NCBI GenBank assembly: GCA_964443785.1
Contig: CAYUER010000006.1
Location: 1 to 38,797 of the forward strand
Length of the DNA: 38,797 bases
Direction of reading: 5' to 3'
From: CALMZN01 sp964443785
GTDB lineage: Bacteria > Patescibacteriota > Patescibacteriia > UBA1558 > GWA2-36-10
Shown here in pieces: positions 12,457 through 20,366 of this stretch. The notes under the pieces were generated by a model. That model saw only the letters and a program-made list of their open reading frames with translations, made no database searches and was not told where the DNA came from. The translations under genes and the position numbers were made by a program. Each line of letters opens with the position of its first letter. Positions within the stretch are counted from its first letter, which is position 1.

Positions 12457-13779
12457 ATGGAAAAACAAAAACAAAAAATGTACGTGGTGGCAGTCGATAT
12501 GGGCTATGGTCATCAGCGTGCTGCCTATCCGTTTATAGCTAGTAGCTATAGCGGTGTGATTAATGCTAATCACTATGCCGGTATTAGCAAAAAAGAAGAA
12601 CACTCTTGGGAGGGTGGGCGTTTTTGGTATGAGCTGATTTCCCGTTTCAAAAATGTGCCTTTGCTGGGAACTACTTCTTTTAAAATCATGGATCATTTCC
12701 AGCAGATTGCTCCTTTTTATCCGCGTCGTGATTTATCAAAAAAATCCAAGCAATTACACTGGTTCATTGATCAGATCAAGGGTGGCTTGGGTAAGGCCTT
12801 GATCAAAGAGCTCAATAAAAAACCCTTGCCACTGGTGACTACTTTTTTTGTGGCTGCTTATTTTGCAGAATACAATGACTACAAAGATAAAATATATTTG
12901 GTAGTTTGTGATGCTGATGTGGCTCGGGCTTGGGCGCCACCAGAGCCAGCGACTAGCAAGATCATCTATTTGGCGCCAAATAAGAGAGTGAAGGAGAGGT
13001 TAAAACTTTATGGCGTCAGAGAAAGTCATATTCATGTGACTGGCTTTCCTTTGCCCAAGGAAAATATCGGTGGTTACAAGTCTAATATTTTGCGTCACGA
13101 TTTGAAAGCGCGTCTTTACAATCTTGATCCGCGCGGTATTTATCGTAGAAAATACGCCAAAGTGATCGAGGATTATCTCTGTCCAGTGCGTGAGATCAAA
13201 AAAAAGCACCCTCTGACCATTACTTTTGCCGTCGGTGGTGCTGGCGCACAGAGAGAGATTGGAGTCACTATTTTACAACGACTAAAAAAACATTTGAAAA
13301 AAGGACAGCTACGCTTGAATCTAGTAGCTGGCTCGCGCAATGATGTTTATCTTTATTTTCAAAAAGCACTCAAGGATAATGGTCTGGCTAATAGTAAAAA
13401 TGTACGCATTATCTATGCTGAAGATAAGGTCAGTTATTTCAAGGCTTTCAACGAAGCCTTGCGTACGACCGATGTCCTGTGGACCAAACCATCAGAACTG
13501 ACTTTTTATTGTGGCTTGGGTTTGCCGATTATCATCTCTGAGCCAGTTGGTTCCCAGGAGGAGTACAATCGGGAGTGGCTTTTCAATATTGGCGCTGGCA
13601 TCGATAGTCCTAACCCTGAGTATGTAGATGAGTGGTTGTTTGATTTTTTGGATTCGGGCTGGCTAGCAGAAGCTGCTATGGAGGGCTTTTTGGATGCCCC
13701 AAAACACGGCACTTACAATATTGAAAATATTGTTTTGCGTAATAAGATTACCGAAATTGACGAGGTGCATTTGTTATAA
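12457..13779 (+). CDS. MGDG-synthase/MurG-like glycosyltransferase
   Basis: This 440-residue soluble protein has an N-terminal MYVVAVDMGYGHQRAA (about 8-23), the GxGH-x-x-A loop of MGDG-synthase and MurG-type GT-B enzymes. The C-terminal nucleotide-sugar half contains PLTITFAVGGAGAQREIG (about 248-265) and the donor-site stretch WTKPSELTFYCGLGLPIII, followed by EPVGSQEEYNREWL. The family transfers a sugar to a lipid or polyprenyl acceptor at the inner face of the membrane. The exact donor and acceptor cannot be read. It begins 8 nt after the tiny basic ORF and precedes the OLD-family gene by 5 nt, so the three share a transcript. Confidence 0.8.
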   Translation: MEKQKQKMYVVAVDMGYGHQRAAYPFIASSYSGVINANHYAGISKKEEHSWEGGRFWYELISRFKNVPLLGTTSFKIMDHFQQIAPFYPRRDLSKKSKQLHWFIDQIKGGLGKALIKELNKKPLPLVTTFFVAAYFAEYNDYKDKIYLVVCDADVARAWAPPEPATSKIIYLAPNKRVKERLKLYGVRESHIHVTGFPLPKENIGGYKSNILRHDLKARLYNLDPRGIYRRKYAKVIEDYLCPVREIKKKHPLTITFAVGGAGAQREIGVTILQRLKKHLKKGQLRLNLVAGSRNDVYLYFQKALKDNGLANSKNVRIIYAEDKVSYFKAFNEALRTTDVLWTKPSELTFYCGLGLPIIISEPVGSQEEYNREWLFNIGAGIDSPNPEYVDEWLFDFLDSGWLAEAAMEGFLDAPKHGTYNIENIVLRNKITEIDEVHLL

Positions 13780-13784
13780 ATTTT

Positions 13785-15116
13785 ATGCTGATCGAACAAG
13801 TCAAAATCAGTAGCTACAAGAGTATTAAGCAGCCCATGCTGCTTAATCTTCATAAGATTAATATTATTATTGGTCAAAATAATTCTGGTAAAAGTAATAT
13901 CTTGGATGCTGTTCAGTGTGCTCTGCAAGCACCACCAAAAGATAGTACGATTTTTTATCAAAATACTCACATTGAGCTCAAGATGTTTTTCAATCACGAT
14001 GAACAGTTGAGGTGGCATCTACCAGAGGCGAGTGGTATTTTTAGTCAAAATCAGCAAGAGCGAGAGCTGAGATTTACTAGACAGACTTTGCCCTACAATC
14101 AAGCTTTGCAAAAGATATTAAATCCCCAGGTCAAAAGACTAGATGAAGAAGCTTTTTTGCAAACACATCAAATCGGACAAGATTATCAGGCTCTGCAGAG
14201 AGCGCCTGGTTATTATTTGCGTTTTCAAGAAAATTTGAAAAAACATTTTCCCAAAATTTTGGCCTCGCATAATGCTTTGGATATAAATTATGATAGCGAT
14301 GGTCTGTATGAGGGAGATAGGCGAGTGACTATTGATCGTTTGGGCTCAGGTTTTCGTCGTATTTTTATCATGTTGCTTTATATTTTTCACCCTGATTATC
14401 AGATTGTCTTGATCGATGAGCCAGAAACCCATCTGCATCCAGCTTTGCAGGAGCGTTTGCTTTGGGCCATGCAAAACAGTGATGCTGGTCAGATTATTTT
14501 CACCACCCATTCTCCTTTGTTTGTCAAACCAATGACTCTACCGCAAGTCTTGCGGGTCATCAAAGATCAGTCATCAACTCAGGCTTATGGCGTGCATCAT
14601 CATAGCTATGATCCACAGCGTTTGATCCAGGAGCTCAATGCCGACAATTTAGAAATGTTTTTTGCAGATGAGGTGATTATGGTCGAGGGCATGTCTGACA
14701 AATTGCTCTTGAGGGGTTTGATTGATCATTTTTATGAAGGTGACAAAGATATCAAAGTAGTCCAGACTCACGGCAAGGGTAATATGAGTGTTTACATAGA
14801 GTTATTGAAAATGTTTCAGATACCTTATCGCATCATCATGGATCGTGATGTTTTTAATCATGATGATTTATTTGAATTGCTTGGTCATTTGAAAATCCAT
14901 TTACCCAAAATGCCCAATGATCAGCTGATTCAGGAGTTGAAAAAATATTATGTTTATATTTTTCCCAATGGTGATCTCGAAGCCAACTATCCCAAAAAAT
15001 ATCAAAGAGAAAAAAGTAAATCACTCAATGCTTTACGGGCTGCTAGTCAGATATCCCCAGAAGAGTTTAATAGCGCTGGCATGAGTAATTTGCGGGAAAT
15101 AATTAAAAATTTGTAA
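13785..15116 (+). CDS. OLD-family ATPase with TOPRIM nuclease domain
   Basis: This 443-residue protein has an N-terminal ABC-type ATPase: Walker A GQNNSGKSN (about 30-38), a signature-like LGSGFRRIF (about 186-194), Walker B YQIVLIDEPETHLHP (about 204-218) and H-loop FTTHSPLF. The C-terminal part (from about 293) is a TOPRIM fold: EVIMVEGMSDKLLL carries the metal-binding glutamate and IIMDRDVF the aspartate pair. OLD proteins are ATP-dependent nucleases linked to phage exclusion or DNA repair. There is no UvrD/GajB-like helicase next door, so this is a solitary OLD rather than Gabija. It is shorter than classic OLD, with a small ATPase insertion. It is co-transcribed with a glycosyltransferase, an unusual partner. 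Confidence 0.88.
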   Translation: MLIEQVKISSYKSIKQPMLLNLHKINIIIGQNNSGKSNILDAVQCALQAPPKDSTIFYQNTHIELKMFFNHDEQLRWHLPEASGIFSQNQQERELRFTRQTLPYNQALQKILNPQVKRLDEEAFLQTHQIGQDYQALQRAPGYYLRFQENLKKHFPKILASHNALDINYDSDGLYEGDRRVTIDRLGSGFRRIFIMLLYIFHPDYQIVLIDEPETHLHPALQERLLWAMQNSDAGQIIFTTHSPLFVKPMTLPQVLRVIKDQSSTQAYGVHHHSYDPQRLIQELNADNLEMFFADEVIMVEGMSDKLLLRGLIDHFYEGDKDIKVVQTHGKGNMSVYIELLKMFQIPYRIIMDRDVFNHDDLFELLGHLKIHLPKMPNDQLIQELKKYYVYIFPNGDLEANYPKKYQREKSKSLNALRAASQISPEEFNSAGMSNLREIIKNL

Positions 15117-15118
15117 AT

Positions 15119-15340
15119 TAAAAAATCTAGCGTATTGCTAGAAATAATTAGGGAGGGGGCGCGGCCATGACCGTCCGCGCCCCCGAGAATGTAGATGCCG
15201 CGCGATGTGTGTGCTCGCTACGGAGGTTGCAATGTGCGAGGCATGTTTAGCCTCCTGGGTATTTTTGCGACTCTTGTGTCGTCGGTCAACAGGGTTCTAC
15301 CTGGTTGCCGAAGTTATTCCCCGCGCATTCATCGCAGGGT
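15119..15340 (-). ncRNA. Candidate structured RNA of about 220 nt
   Basis: A GC-rich block in AT-rich surroundings has a promoter (15347-15375) at one end and a terminator at the other: TCTAGC/GCTAGA (15126-15142), then six T on the minus strand. Between them are several stems. GGGGGCGCGG/CCGCGCCCCC (15155-15164 with 15175-15184) has 10 bp; GAGGC/GCCTC and CTCGC/GCGAG are others. AGGAGG can also pair with CCTCC in the loop of the CTCGC/GCGAG stem as a pseudoknot. It holds only tiny ORFs, one of 8 codons after AGGAGG. It does not match tmRNA, RNase P RNA, SRP RNA or 6S RNA as I know them. An alternative is a decayed gene cassette. Confidence 0.55.
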
Positions 15341-15346
15341 GACCAT

Positions 15347-15375
15347 ATCTTAGCATATATCTAAAATTTTGTCAA
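15347..15375 (-). promoter_or_regulatory. Promoter of the candidate structured RNA
   Basis: On the minus strand TTGACA (15375-15370), a 17-nt spacer ending TGC and TAAGAT (15352-15347) predict transcription start near 15340, at the edge of the GC-rich block. Confidence 0.7.
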
Positions 15376-15416
15376 GGCTTATTTAGTAAATAATAACAAA
15401 AATTGGCTAATATTAG

Positions 15417-15523
15417 GCAAGTTTAGAAATTTAGAGTAGCTTTCTATGACTCATATTGATGAGCTGTGGGTGTAAGCAATTTTACGACTCATAAGTGAAA
15501 GAAAAAATTAATTTCTAACTTGC
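15417..15523. repeat. Inverted repeat upstream of the EamA gene
   Basis: GCAAGTTTAGAAATT (15417-15431) and AATTTCTAACTTGC (15510-15523) are inverted copies differing by one inserted T, with 78 nt between them. The arm AATTTCTAAC recurs in the intergenic repeat at 24188-24331 with nearly the same spacing. The interior contains GACTCATA twice and a CTCAT/ATGAG hairpin. No gene lies within it. Confidence 0.55.
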
Positions 15524-15546
15524 TTAGCTAAAAAATAACAATAAAT

Positions 15547-16482
15547 ATGTGGTTAATAATTGCGATTAGTGCTTATTTTATTATGGCCATAGTCAATGTG
15601 GCTGATAAATTTATTTTGGAACATGTAGTCTCTGGTCCGAGGACTTATACCTTTTTAGTGGGCGCTTCTGGAGCAGCTGTCATAGTATTGGCACCCTGGT
15701 TTTTGGCTTGGCCGGGTTTTGCTTTGTTTTTATTCAATCTTTTGGTGGGTTCTTTTTTTGCGGCTGGTATATTTTTTCTTTATTCAGCACTAAAAGGTCA
15801 TGATGCTTCTCAAATTTTTACTTTGGTCGGTGGCACAGTGCCAATTTTTACAATCATCTTGTCGATCATTTTTTTTCACGAAAAATTTACAGCCAATCAG
15901 TGGACAGCTGTGCTTTATTTGATCCTAGGCACTATGATTATCTCTGCTATTTCTACACGTCATAGCATCTGGTACGAAGTCAAAAAGTTTTTACACATTC
16001 ATTTTGAAAAAAAATGGCAAAGCATTTTATTTGCTTTTATTTCGGCTGTATTTTTTGCTTTGTTTTGGTTTGGTAGTAAAGTATCTTATAATACTCAAGA
16101 ATTTTTGAGCGCTTTTATCTGGATACGCTTGGGTACTTTTTTGGCAGTAGTTTGTCTGCTCTTGAGCAAGCACAATCGTCAAGAAATTGCCAAAGATTTG
16201 AAAAAGTCTAAAGGTAAAAAACAAAATAAATTTATTTTTGTCGGCACGCAACTAGGCGGAGCTTTAGGCTCTATTTTGCAAAATTATGCTGTGGCTTTGG
16301 GCTCAGTCGCTCTGGTCACCTCTTTGCAGGGCTTACAATATGGTTTGATTTTGGCTTTTACTTATTTTATCAGTGTCTTTTATCCCAAGGTTATCAAAGA
16401 AAAAAGTACTCACAAAATCATGACCTACAAAATCATGGCTGCGGTCTTGGTGGCTATGGGCTTGTTTTATATGGCACAATAA
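15547..16482 (+). CDS. EamA-family (DMT) transporter
   Basis: This 311-residue protein has about ten membrane helices arranged as two five-helix halves, the second beginning near residue 155 (WQSILFAFISAVFFALFWFG). Conserved pieces of the drug/metabolite transporter superfamily are visible: QIFTLVGGTVPIFTIILSII with HEKFT near the end of the first half, and GSVALVTSLQGLQYGLILAF in the second. The substrate is unknown. Relatives move metabolites or undecaprenyl-linked sugars. It opens the surface-glycan island, and the glycoside hydrolase starts 4 nt downstream, so the two are co-transcribed. Confidence 0.85.
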   Translation: MWLIIAISAYFIMAIVNVADKFILEHVVSGPRTYTFLVGASGAAVIVLAPWFLAWPGFALFLFNLLVGSFFAAGIFFLYSALKGHDASQIFTLVGGTVPIFTIILSIIFFHEKFTANQWTAVLYLILGTMIISAISTRHSIWYEVKKFLHIHFEKKWQSILFAFISAVFFALFWFGSKVSYNTQEFLSAFIWIRLGTFLAVVCLLLSKHNRQEIAKDLKKSKGKKQNKFIFVGTQLGGALGSILQNYAVALGSVALVTSLQGLQYGLILAFTYFISVFYPKVIKEKSTHKIMTYKIMAAVLVAMGLFYMAQ

Positions 16483-16485
16483 TTT

Positions 16486-17508
16486 ATGCGCAGAATTCCC
16501 AAAAAATTTAAGTGGCTGATTTTTATCCTACTACTAATACTTTTGTTTTGGTGGCTAAAATTTGCCAAGCATTACCCTAAAAATATCAATCTAGAGTCAG
16601 CTCCACCAGATTTTTGGGGGATTACTTATTCTCCGAAATTAGCCGTCAACTTGGGCTTGGATTGGGGACAGGCTTTTATACAGATCATCGATGAGCTGGG
16701 TGTCAAAAATGTTCGTTTGCCGGTTTATTGGGATTGGATCGAAGAAAAAAGAGGGGAGTATAATTTTTTTGCTTTTGATTATCTCCTGGACCAAGGTCGG
16801 CAAAGAGAAGTAGATTTTATAGTCAATATTGGTTGGCGCTTGCCACGCTGGCCAGAGTGTCATTCGCCAGCTTGGCTCAGCAGTGTTGATGAAGAAAATA
16901 GAAAAAAAGAGATTTTAAAAATGCTTGAGCTAGTAGTCAAGCGTTATAAAGATCGACCAGAAATTGTAGCTTGGCAAGTAGAGAACGAGCCTTTGTTTGA
17001 TTGGTTTGGCGAATGCCCCAAAGGTGATAGAGATTTTTTGGAGCAAGAAGTAGCCTTGGTCAAGAGTCTAGACAAAAGACCGGTCATCATCTCTGCTTCT
17101 GGCGAGCTCAGCACTTGGCGTCAAGAAACACAAATTGGCGATATTTTTGGCACGACTATGTATCGAGTAGTGTGGAATAATTGGTTTGGCTATTTCCGCT
17201 ATCCTTGGCCAAGCTGGTTTTATCCTCTCAAGGCTGATCTAGTCTCTCAGCCCAAGCATCTGATGATGATCAGTGAGTTGCAGGCTGAGCCATGGGTACC
17301 CAAGGGTTCCTTGTCAGATCTGAATCCCCAAGAGTCGAATAAATCTTTGTCTATCGAGCAGTTAGCTGCTAACATGCAATATGCTATTAACACTGGTTTT
17401 AGCCAAGCTTATCTGTGGGGAGCAGAATATTGGTACTCTGAAAAGCAAAAAGGCAATCCCTTGTATTGGGATTTTATGAAAAAAGTCTTAAGCACAGCGC
17501 GTTATTAG
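16486..17508 (+). CDS. Membrane-anchored clan GH-A glycoside hydrolase
   Basis: This 340-residue protein has an N-terminal signal-anchor (about 10-25, WLIFILLLILLFWWL). A (beta/alpha)8 hydrolase domain follows: FWGITYSPKLAVNLG, then VKNVRLPVYWDWIEEKRGEY (about 74-93), then the acid/base motif WQVENEP (E168). The likely nucleophile E264 is in MMISELQAEPW, and YLWGAEYW is near the end. These features fit GH5/GH42-like retaining glycosidases. Being anchored outside, it probably trims or remodels surface polysaccharide made by the neighbouring glycosyltransferases, or forages on external glycan. The specificity is not readable. It follows the EamA transporter by 4 nt. Confidence 0.85.
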   Translation: MRRIPKKFKWLIFILLLILLFWWLKFAKHYPKNINLESAPPDFWGITYSPKLAVNLGLDWGQAFIQIIDELGVKNVRLPVYWDWIEEKRGEYNFFAFDYLLDQGRQREVDFIVNIGWRLPRWPECHSPAWLSSVDEENRKKEILKMLELVVKRYKDRPEIVAWQVENEPLFDWFGECPKGDRDFLEQEVALVKSLDKRPVIISASGELSTWRQETQIGDIFGTTMYRVVWNNWFGYFRYPWPSWFYPLKADLVSQPKHLMMISELQAEPWVPKGSLSDLNPQESNKSLSIEQLAANMQYAINTGFSQAYLWGAEYWYSEKQKGNPLYWDFMKKVLSTARY

Positions 17509-17589
17509 GCTATTTACATTTTTTATCATTTATGTCTTATTATGATAAATCCTCTTTTAGATGATTTATTTGTTTTTTTGTGAATATTT

Positions 17590-17598
17590 TGTTATAAT
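17590..17598 (+). promoter_or_regulatory. Extended -10 promoter of the subtilase gene
   Basis: TGT-TATAAT (-10 at 17593-17598) lies 25 nt before the GTG at 17624. It makes the in-frame ATG at 17561 an unlikely start because that lies upstream of the promoter. Confidence 0.6.
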
Positions 17599-17623
17599 TT
17601 ACTTAATATTAATTATAAATTTA

Positions 17624-19636
17624 GTGTTTAGAGCAATAAAAATTTTTATTTGGCTAATTATTTTTGCTGTAGCTAATTCTGCCTTGGCTTTTCAGCAAGA
17701 TTATACTCCTTTGGATCCCTATCTATTCCAGCAAAGCTATCTAGGTACTATCAATACCAAGGGCTCTTGGTCTAGTCAGTCCAAAGAAAACAAAGAAGTG
17801 GTAGTGGCTATTTTGGATTCTGGTATTGACCTCGTGCATCCAGATCTCAAAAATAATATTTGGATCAATAAAGATGAAATACCCGGCGATGGTCTTGATA
17901 ATGATGAAAATAGCTATATTGATGATATCAATGGTTGGGACTTTGTAGATAGTGACAATGATCCAATGCCAGTCTTACTTGAGGGTTATGATTATACAGC
18001 TGTCAATCACGGCACGGTCATTGCTGGTATCATCGGTGCCTCAGCCAATGATGAGGGTATTATTGGTGTCAATCCGCGAGCCAAGCTGATGGATTTGCGT
18101 ATTTTAGATGCAAAAGGTATGGGTAATACCTTGGTTTTGTCACAGGCCATTGATTATGCTGTCGAAAATGGCGCTGATATCATCAATTTGAGCTTGGTGG
18201 GCAAGTCCATCGATGAGTCTCTCAAAAGATCTATAGTCAATGCTTACAACAAAGGTGTCATGATTGTCGCGGCCTCTGGCAATGAAAGTAAAGTGGGAGT
18301 AGATTTGGACGCTGAGCCAGCCTATCCAGTGTGTGATTTTGACAATGTCAATCGCATCATTGGCGTGGCAGCAGTTGACTCACAAAATAAGCTGTCAACT
18401 TTTTCTAATTTTGGAGAAAAGTGTATTGATATTTCTGCTCCGGGTATCAATTTGTACTCGACAGTTTATCATGATATAGAGGATAGCAATTTTAGTAGCT
18501 ATTATCGTGGAGGCTGGTCTGGTACTTCGGTAGCTGCCCCCTTGGTGACCGGCGCTCTGTCTTTGCTCAAGATGAATTATCCCAATTTACGGCCAGCTGA
18601 TATGTATTCTATCTTGTTATCTAGCGCTGATAGTTTGCAGGCGGCCAATGCTTTGTTGTACAAAAAATTAGGCAAAGGCTTGCTCAACGTTGGTGCAGCT
18701 TTGGATGCGGCCAACAAATACTACAATCAAACTATCAAGATTGTCTTAGCACCACAGGCTTCTTTGAGTCCAGAGATTTTGATCATGAATGATAAGGGTA
18801 ATTTGTTATCTTCATTTTTAGCTTATGACAAAAAATTCAAAGGCGGAGTAAATATTGCCACTGGTGATATTGACCAAGATGGTTTTTATGAAATTGTGGC
18901 TGCCCCCATGTCCAAAGGTGGTCCACATATCAGGGTTTTTTCCAATCAAGGCTTACTAAAAAATGAATTTTTTGCTTATGACACCAAGTACTCAGGTGGA
19001 GTGAACTTAGCCTTGGCTGATACTGATGGCTCTAAAAATAAAAAAATAGTAGTAGCGCCAGTGACTGGTGGTTCAGAGATCAAAATTTTTACCGCCAATG
19101 GTTCTCTGCTCAATAGTTTTTTGGCCTATGACGCCAAATTCAAAGGTGGGGTCAATATCGCTACTGGCGACATCGATAATGATGGCAAAGATGAAATCAT
19201 CACCGCCCCAGCAGCGGTAGGCGGACCGCATATTAAAGTTTTTAATAGTGATGGCTTATTGCTTTACCAATTTTTTGCTTATGACAAAAAAATGACCAAA
19301 GGTATCTGGCCGACAGTCGGTGACATTGATCATGATGGTTGGCAGGAGATTGTGACTGTGCCGGCTAAAAATAGCGTGCCTCAGGTCAATGCTTTTAGTT
19401 TTAATGGCCAGCCACTTTATAGCTTTGTGGCTTATAGCCAATATCTGACAGCGGGTATTAGATTGTCTGCTCGTGATTTGTCTGGCGATGGCTACCTAGA
19501 GCTTTTGGCTCTACCCAACAAGTCTTCTTCGGCTTTGTTGCGGATTTATGATAGTCGCGGTCTAGAAAAAAATAATTTATATTTGCGTAATCCTCAGGAT
19601 AAAAATGGTTATAATTTAGATGTTTTGTTTGATTGA
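17624..19636 (+). CDS. Exported subtilisin-like serine protease with FG-GAP/VCBS-like repeats
   Basis: This 670-residue protein starts at GTG 17624, giving a clean signal peptide (FRAIKIFIWLIIFAVANSALA). The S8 catalytic triad is complete: D65 in AILDSG, H129 in NHGTVIAG and S302 in GTSVAAP. Residues about 85-100 have the calcium-type loop GDGLDNDENSYIDD. The C-terminal half (about 375-660) contains at least four repeats of about 50-60 residues built on GGVNIATGDIDQDG and SFLAYD, i.e. FG-GAP/VCBS-like beta-propeller blades with acidic metal loops. No sortase or membrane anchor is seen at the C-terminus, so the protein is probably secreted or held by the propeller. The GT2 gene starts 5 nt downstream. 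A role in attachment or attack on a host cell surface is inference. Confidence 0.93.
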   Translation: MFRAIKIFIWLIIFAVANSALAFQQDYTPLDPYLFQQSYLGTINTKGSWSSQSKENKEVVVAILDSGIDLVHPDLKNNIWINKDEIPGDGLDNDENSYIDDINGWDFVDSDNDPMPVLLEGYDYTAVNHGTVIAGIIGASANDEGIIGVNPRAKLMDLRILDAKGMGNTLVLSQAIDYAVENGADIINLSLVGKSIDESLKRSIVNAYNKGVMIVAASGNESKVGVDLDAEPAYPVCDFDNVNRIIGVAAVDSQNKLSTFSNFGEKCIDISAPGINLYSTVYHDIEDSNFSSYYRGGWSGTSVAAPLVTGALSLLKMNYPNLRPADMYSILLSSADSLQAANALLYKKLGKGLLNVGAALDAANKYYNQTIKIVLAPQASLSPEILIMNDKGNLLSSFLAYDKKFKGGVNIATGDIDQDGFYEIVAAPMSKGGPHIRVFSNQGLLKNEFFAYDTKYSGGVNLALADTDGSKNKKIVVAPVTGGSEIKIFTANGSLLNSFLAYDAKFKGGVNIATGDIDNDGKDEIITAPAAVGGPHIKVFNSDGLLLYQFFAYDKKMTKGIWPTVGDIDHDGWQEIVTVPAKNSVPQVNAFSFNGQPLYSFVAYSQYLTAGIRLSARDLSGDGYLELLALPNKSSSALLRIYDSRGLEKNNLYLRNPQDKNGYNLDVLFD

Positions 19637-19640
19637 TTTT

Positions 19641-20339
19641 ATGAATATTTCGATTGTGATACCAGCTTTCAATGAAGCCTCAGTCATTGCCCAGACCATT
19701 GAAAAAATAAAAAAATATTTAGCCTCGCAGTCCATGACCGCGGAGATTATAGTGGTTGATGATTGTTCGACTGATGATACTTTGCAAATTTTGCAGAGCT
19801 TGAGTGGTGTCAAAGTATTGCGTAATTTGCGCAATCACGGCAAAGGCTATTCAGTGCGCAAGGGTGTATTGGCTGCTCAAGCAGAGTGGATTTTATTTAT
19901 GGACGCTGATAACTCCACTGATATTTCAGAGCTTGCTCATTTTTTGCCTCATATGGCCGATCATGATATTTTGGTAGCTTCACGCGCTTTGGGTGATTCC
20001 AAAGTTTTGGTCAGACAGAAAAAAATAAAAGTTATCTTGGGTCGCTTGGGTAATTTAGTCATCCGCTTTTTGATTGATCGTCGCATCAAAGATACACAGT
20101 GTGGCTTCAAATTTTTTAACCAAAAAGTACAAGCTTTATTTCCCTTGATGACTCTCGATGGTTTTGGTTTTGACTTTGAGCTGATTTGGTTGGTCAAAAA
20201 AAATAATTTTAAAATCAAAGAAATTCCAGTCACCTGGATCAATGACAGTAGTTCTAGTGTCCGTTGGTGGCATTATCCCAAAGTTTTTTTAGAAGTATTC
20301 AAAGTCCGGTTTAATAATCTTTTAAAAAAATATAATTAA
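19641..20339 (+). CDS. Dolichyl-phosphate-mannose-synthase-like GT2
   Basis: This 232-residue soluble GT-A enzyme starts MNISIVIPAFNEASVIAQTI. Landmarks are VVDDCSTDDT (about 36-45), FMDADNSTD (the DxD metal site, about 91-99), and the late motif TQCGFKFFN with DGFGFDFELIW that marks polyprenyl-phosphate glycosyltransferases. These make a polyprenyl-phosphate sugar at the cytoplasmic face, the donor used by GT-C membrane enzymes such as those at 9479 and 26685. It lacks the C-terminal membrane helices of some relatives. The ATG at 19641 is preferred to an in-frame one at 19620 that overlaps the protease. Confidence 0.9.
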   Translation: MNISIVIPAFNEASVIAQTIEKIKKYLASQSMTAEIIVVDDCSTDDTLQILQSLSGVKVLRNLRNHGKGYSVRKGVLAAQAEWILFMDADNSTDISELAHFLPHMADHDILVASRALGDSKVLVRQKKIKVILGRLGNLVIRFLIDRRIKDTQCGFKFFNQKVQALFPLMTLDGFGFDFELIWLVKKNNFKIKEIPVTWINDSSSSVRWWHYPKVFLEVFKVRFNNLLKKYN

Positions 20340-20366
20340 TTTTATTTAAAAATATAAAAAAATAAT

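Noticed and set aside
13785..15116. Gabija defence system
   Set aside because: The OLD-like nuclease resembles GajA in domains, but no UvrD-like helicase gene is adjacent; the neighbours are a glycosyltransferase and a non-coding block.
15169..15252. A 27-codon plus-strand ORF in the GC-rich block
   Set aside because: It has no promoter or Shine-Dalgarno, starts within a strong hairpin loop, and the signals in the region all read on the minus strand.
17561..17623. Earlier ATG start for the subtilase
   Set aside because: It lies upstream of the TATAAT at 17593, and it would place a second hydrophobic stretch before a normal signal peptide that begins at GTG 17624.
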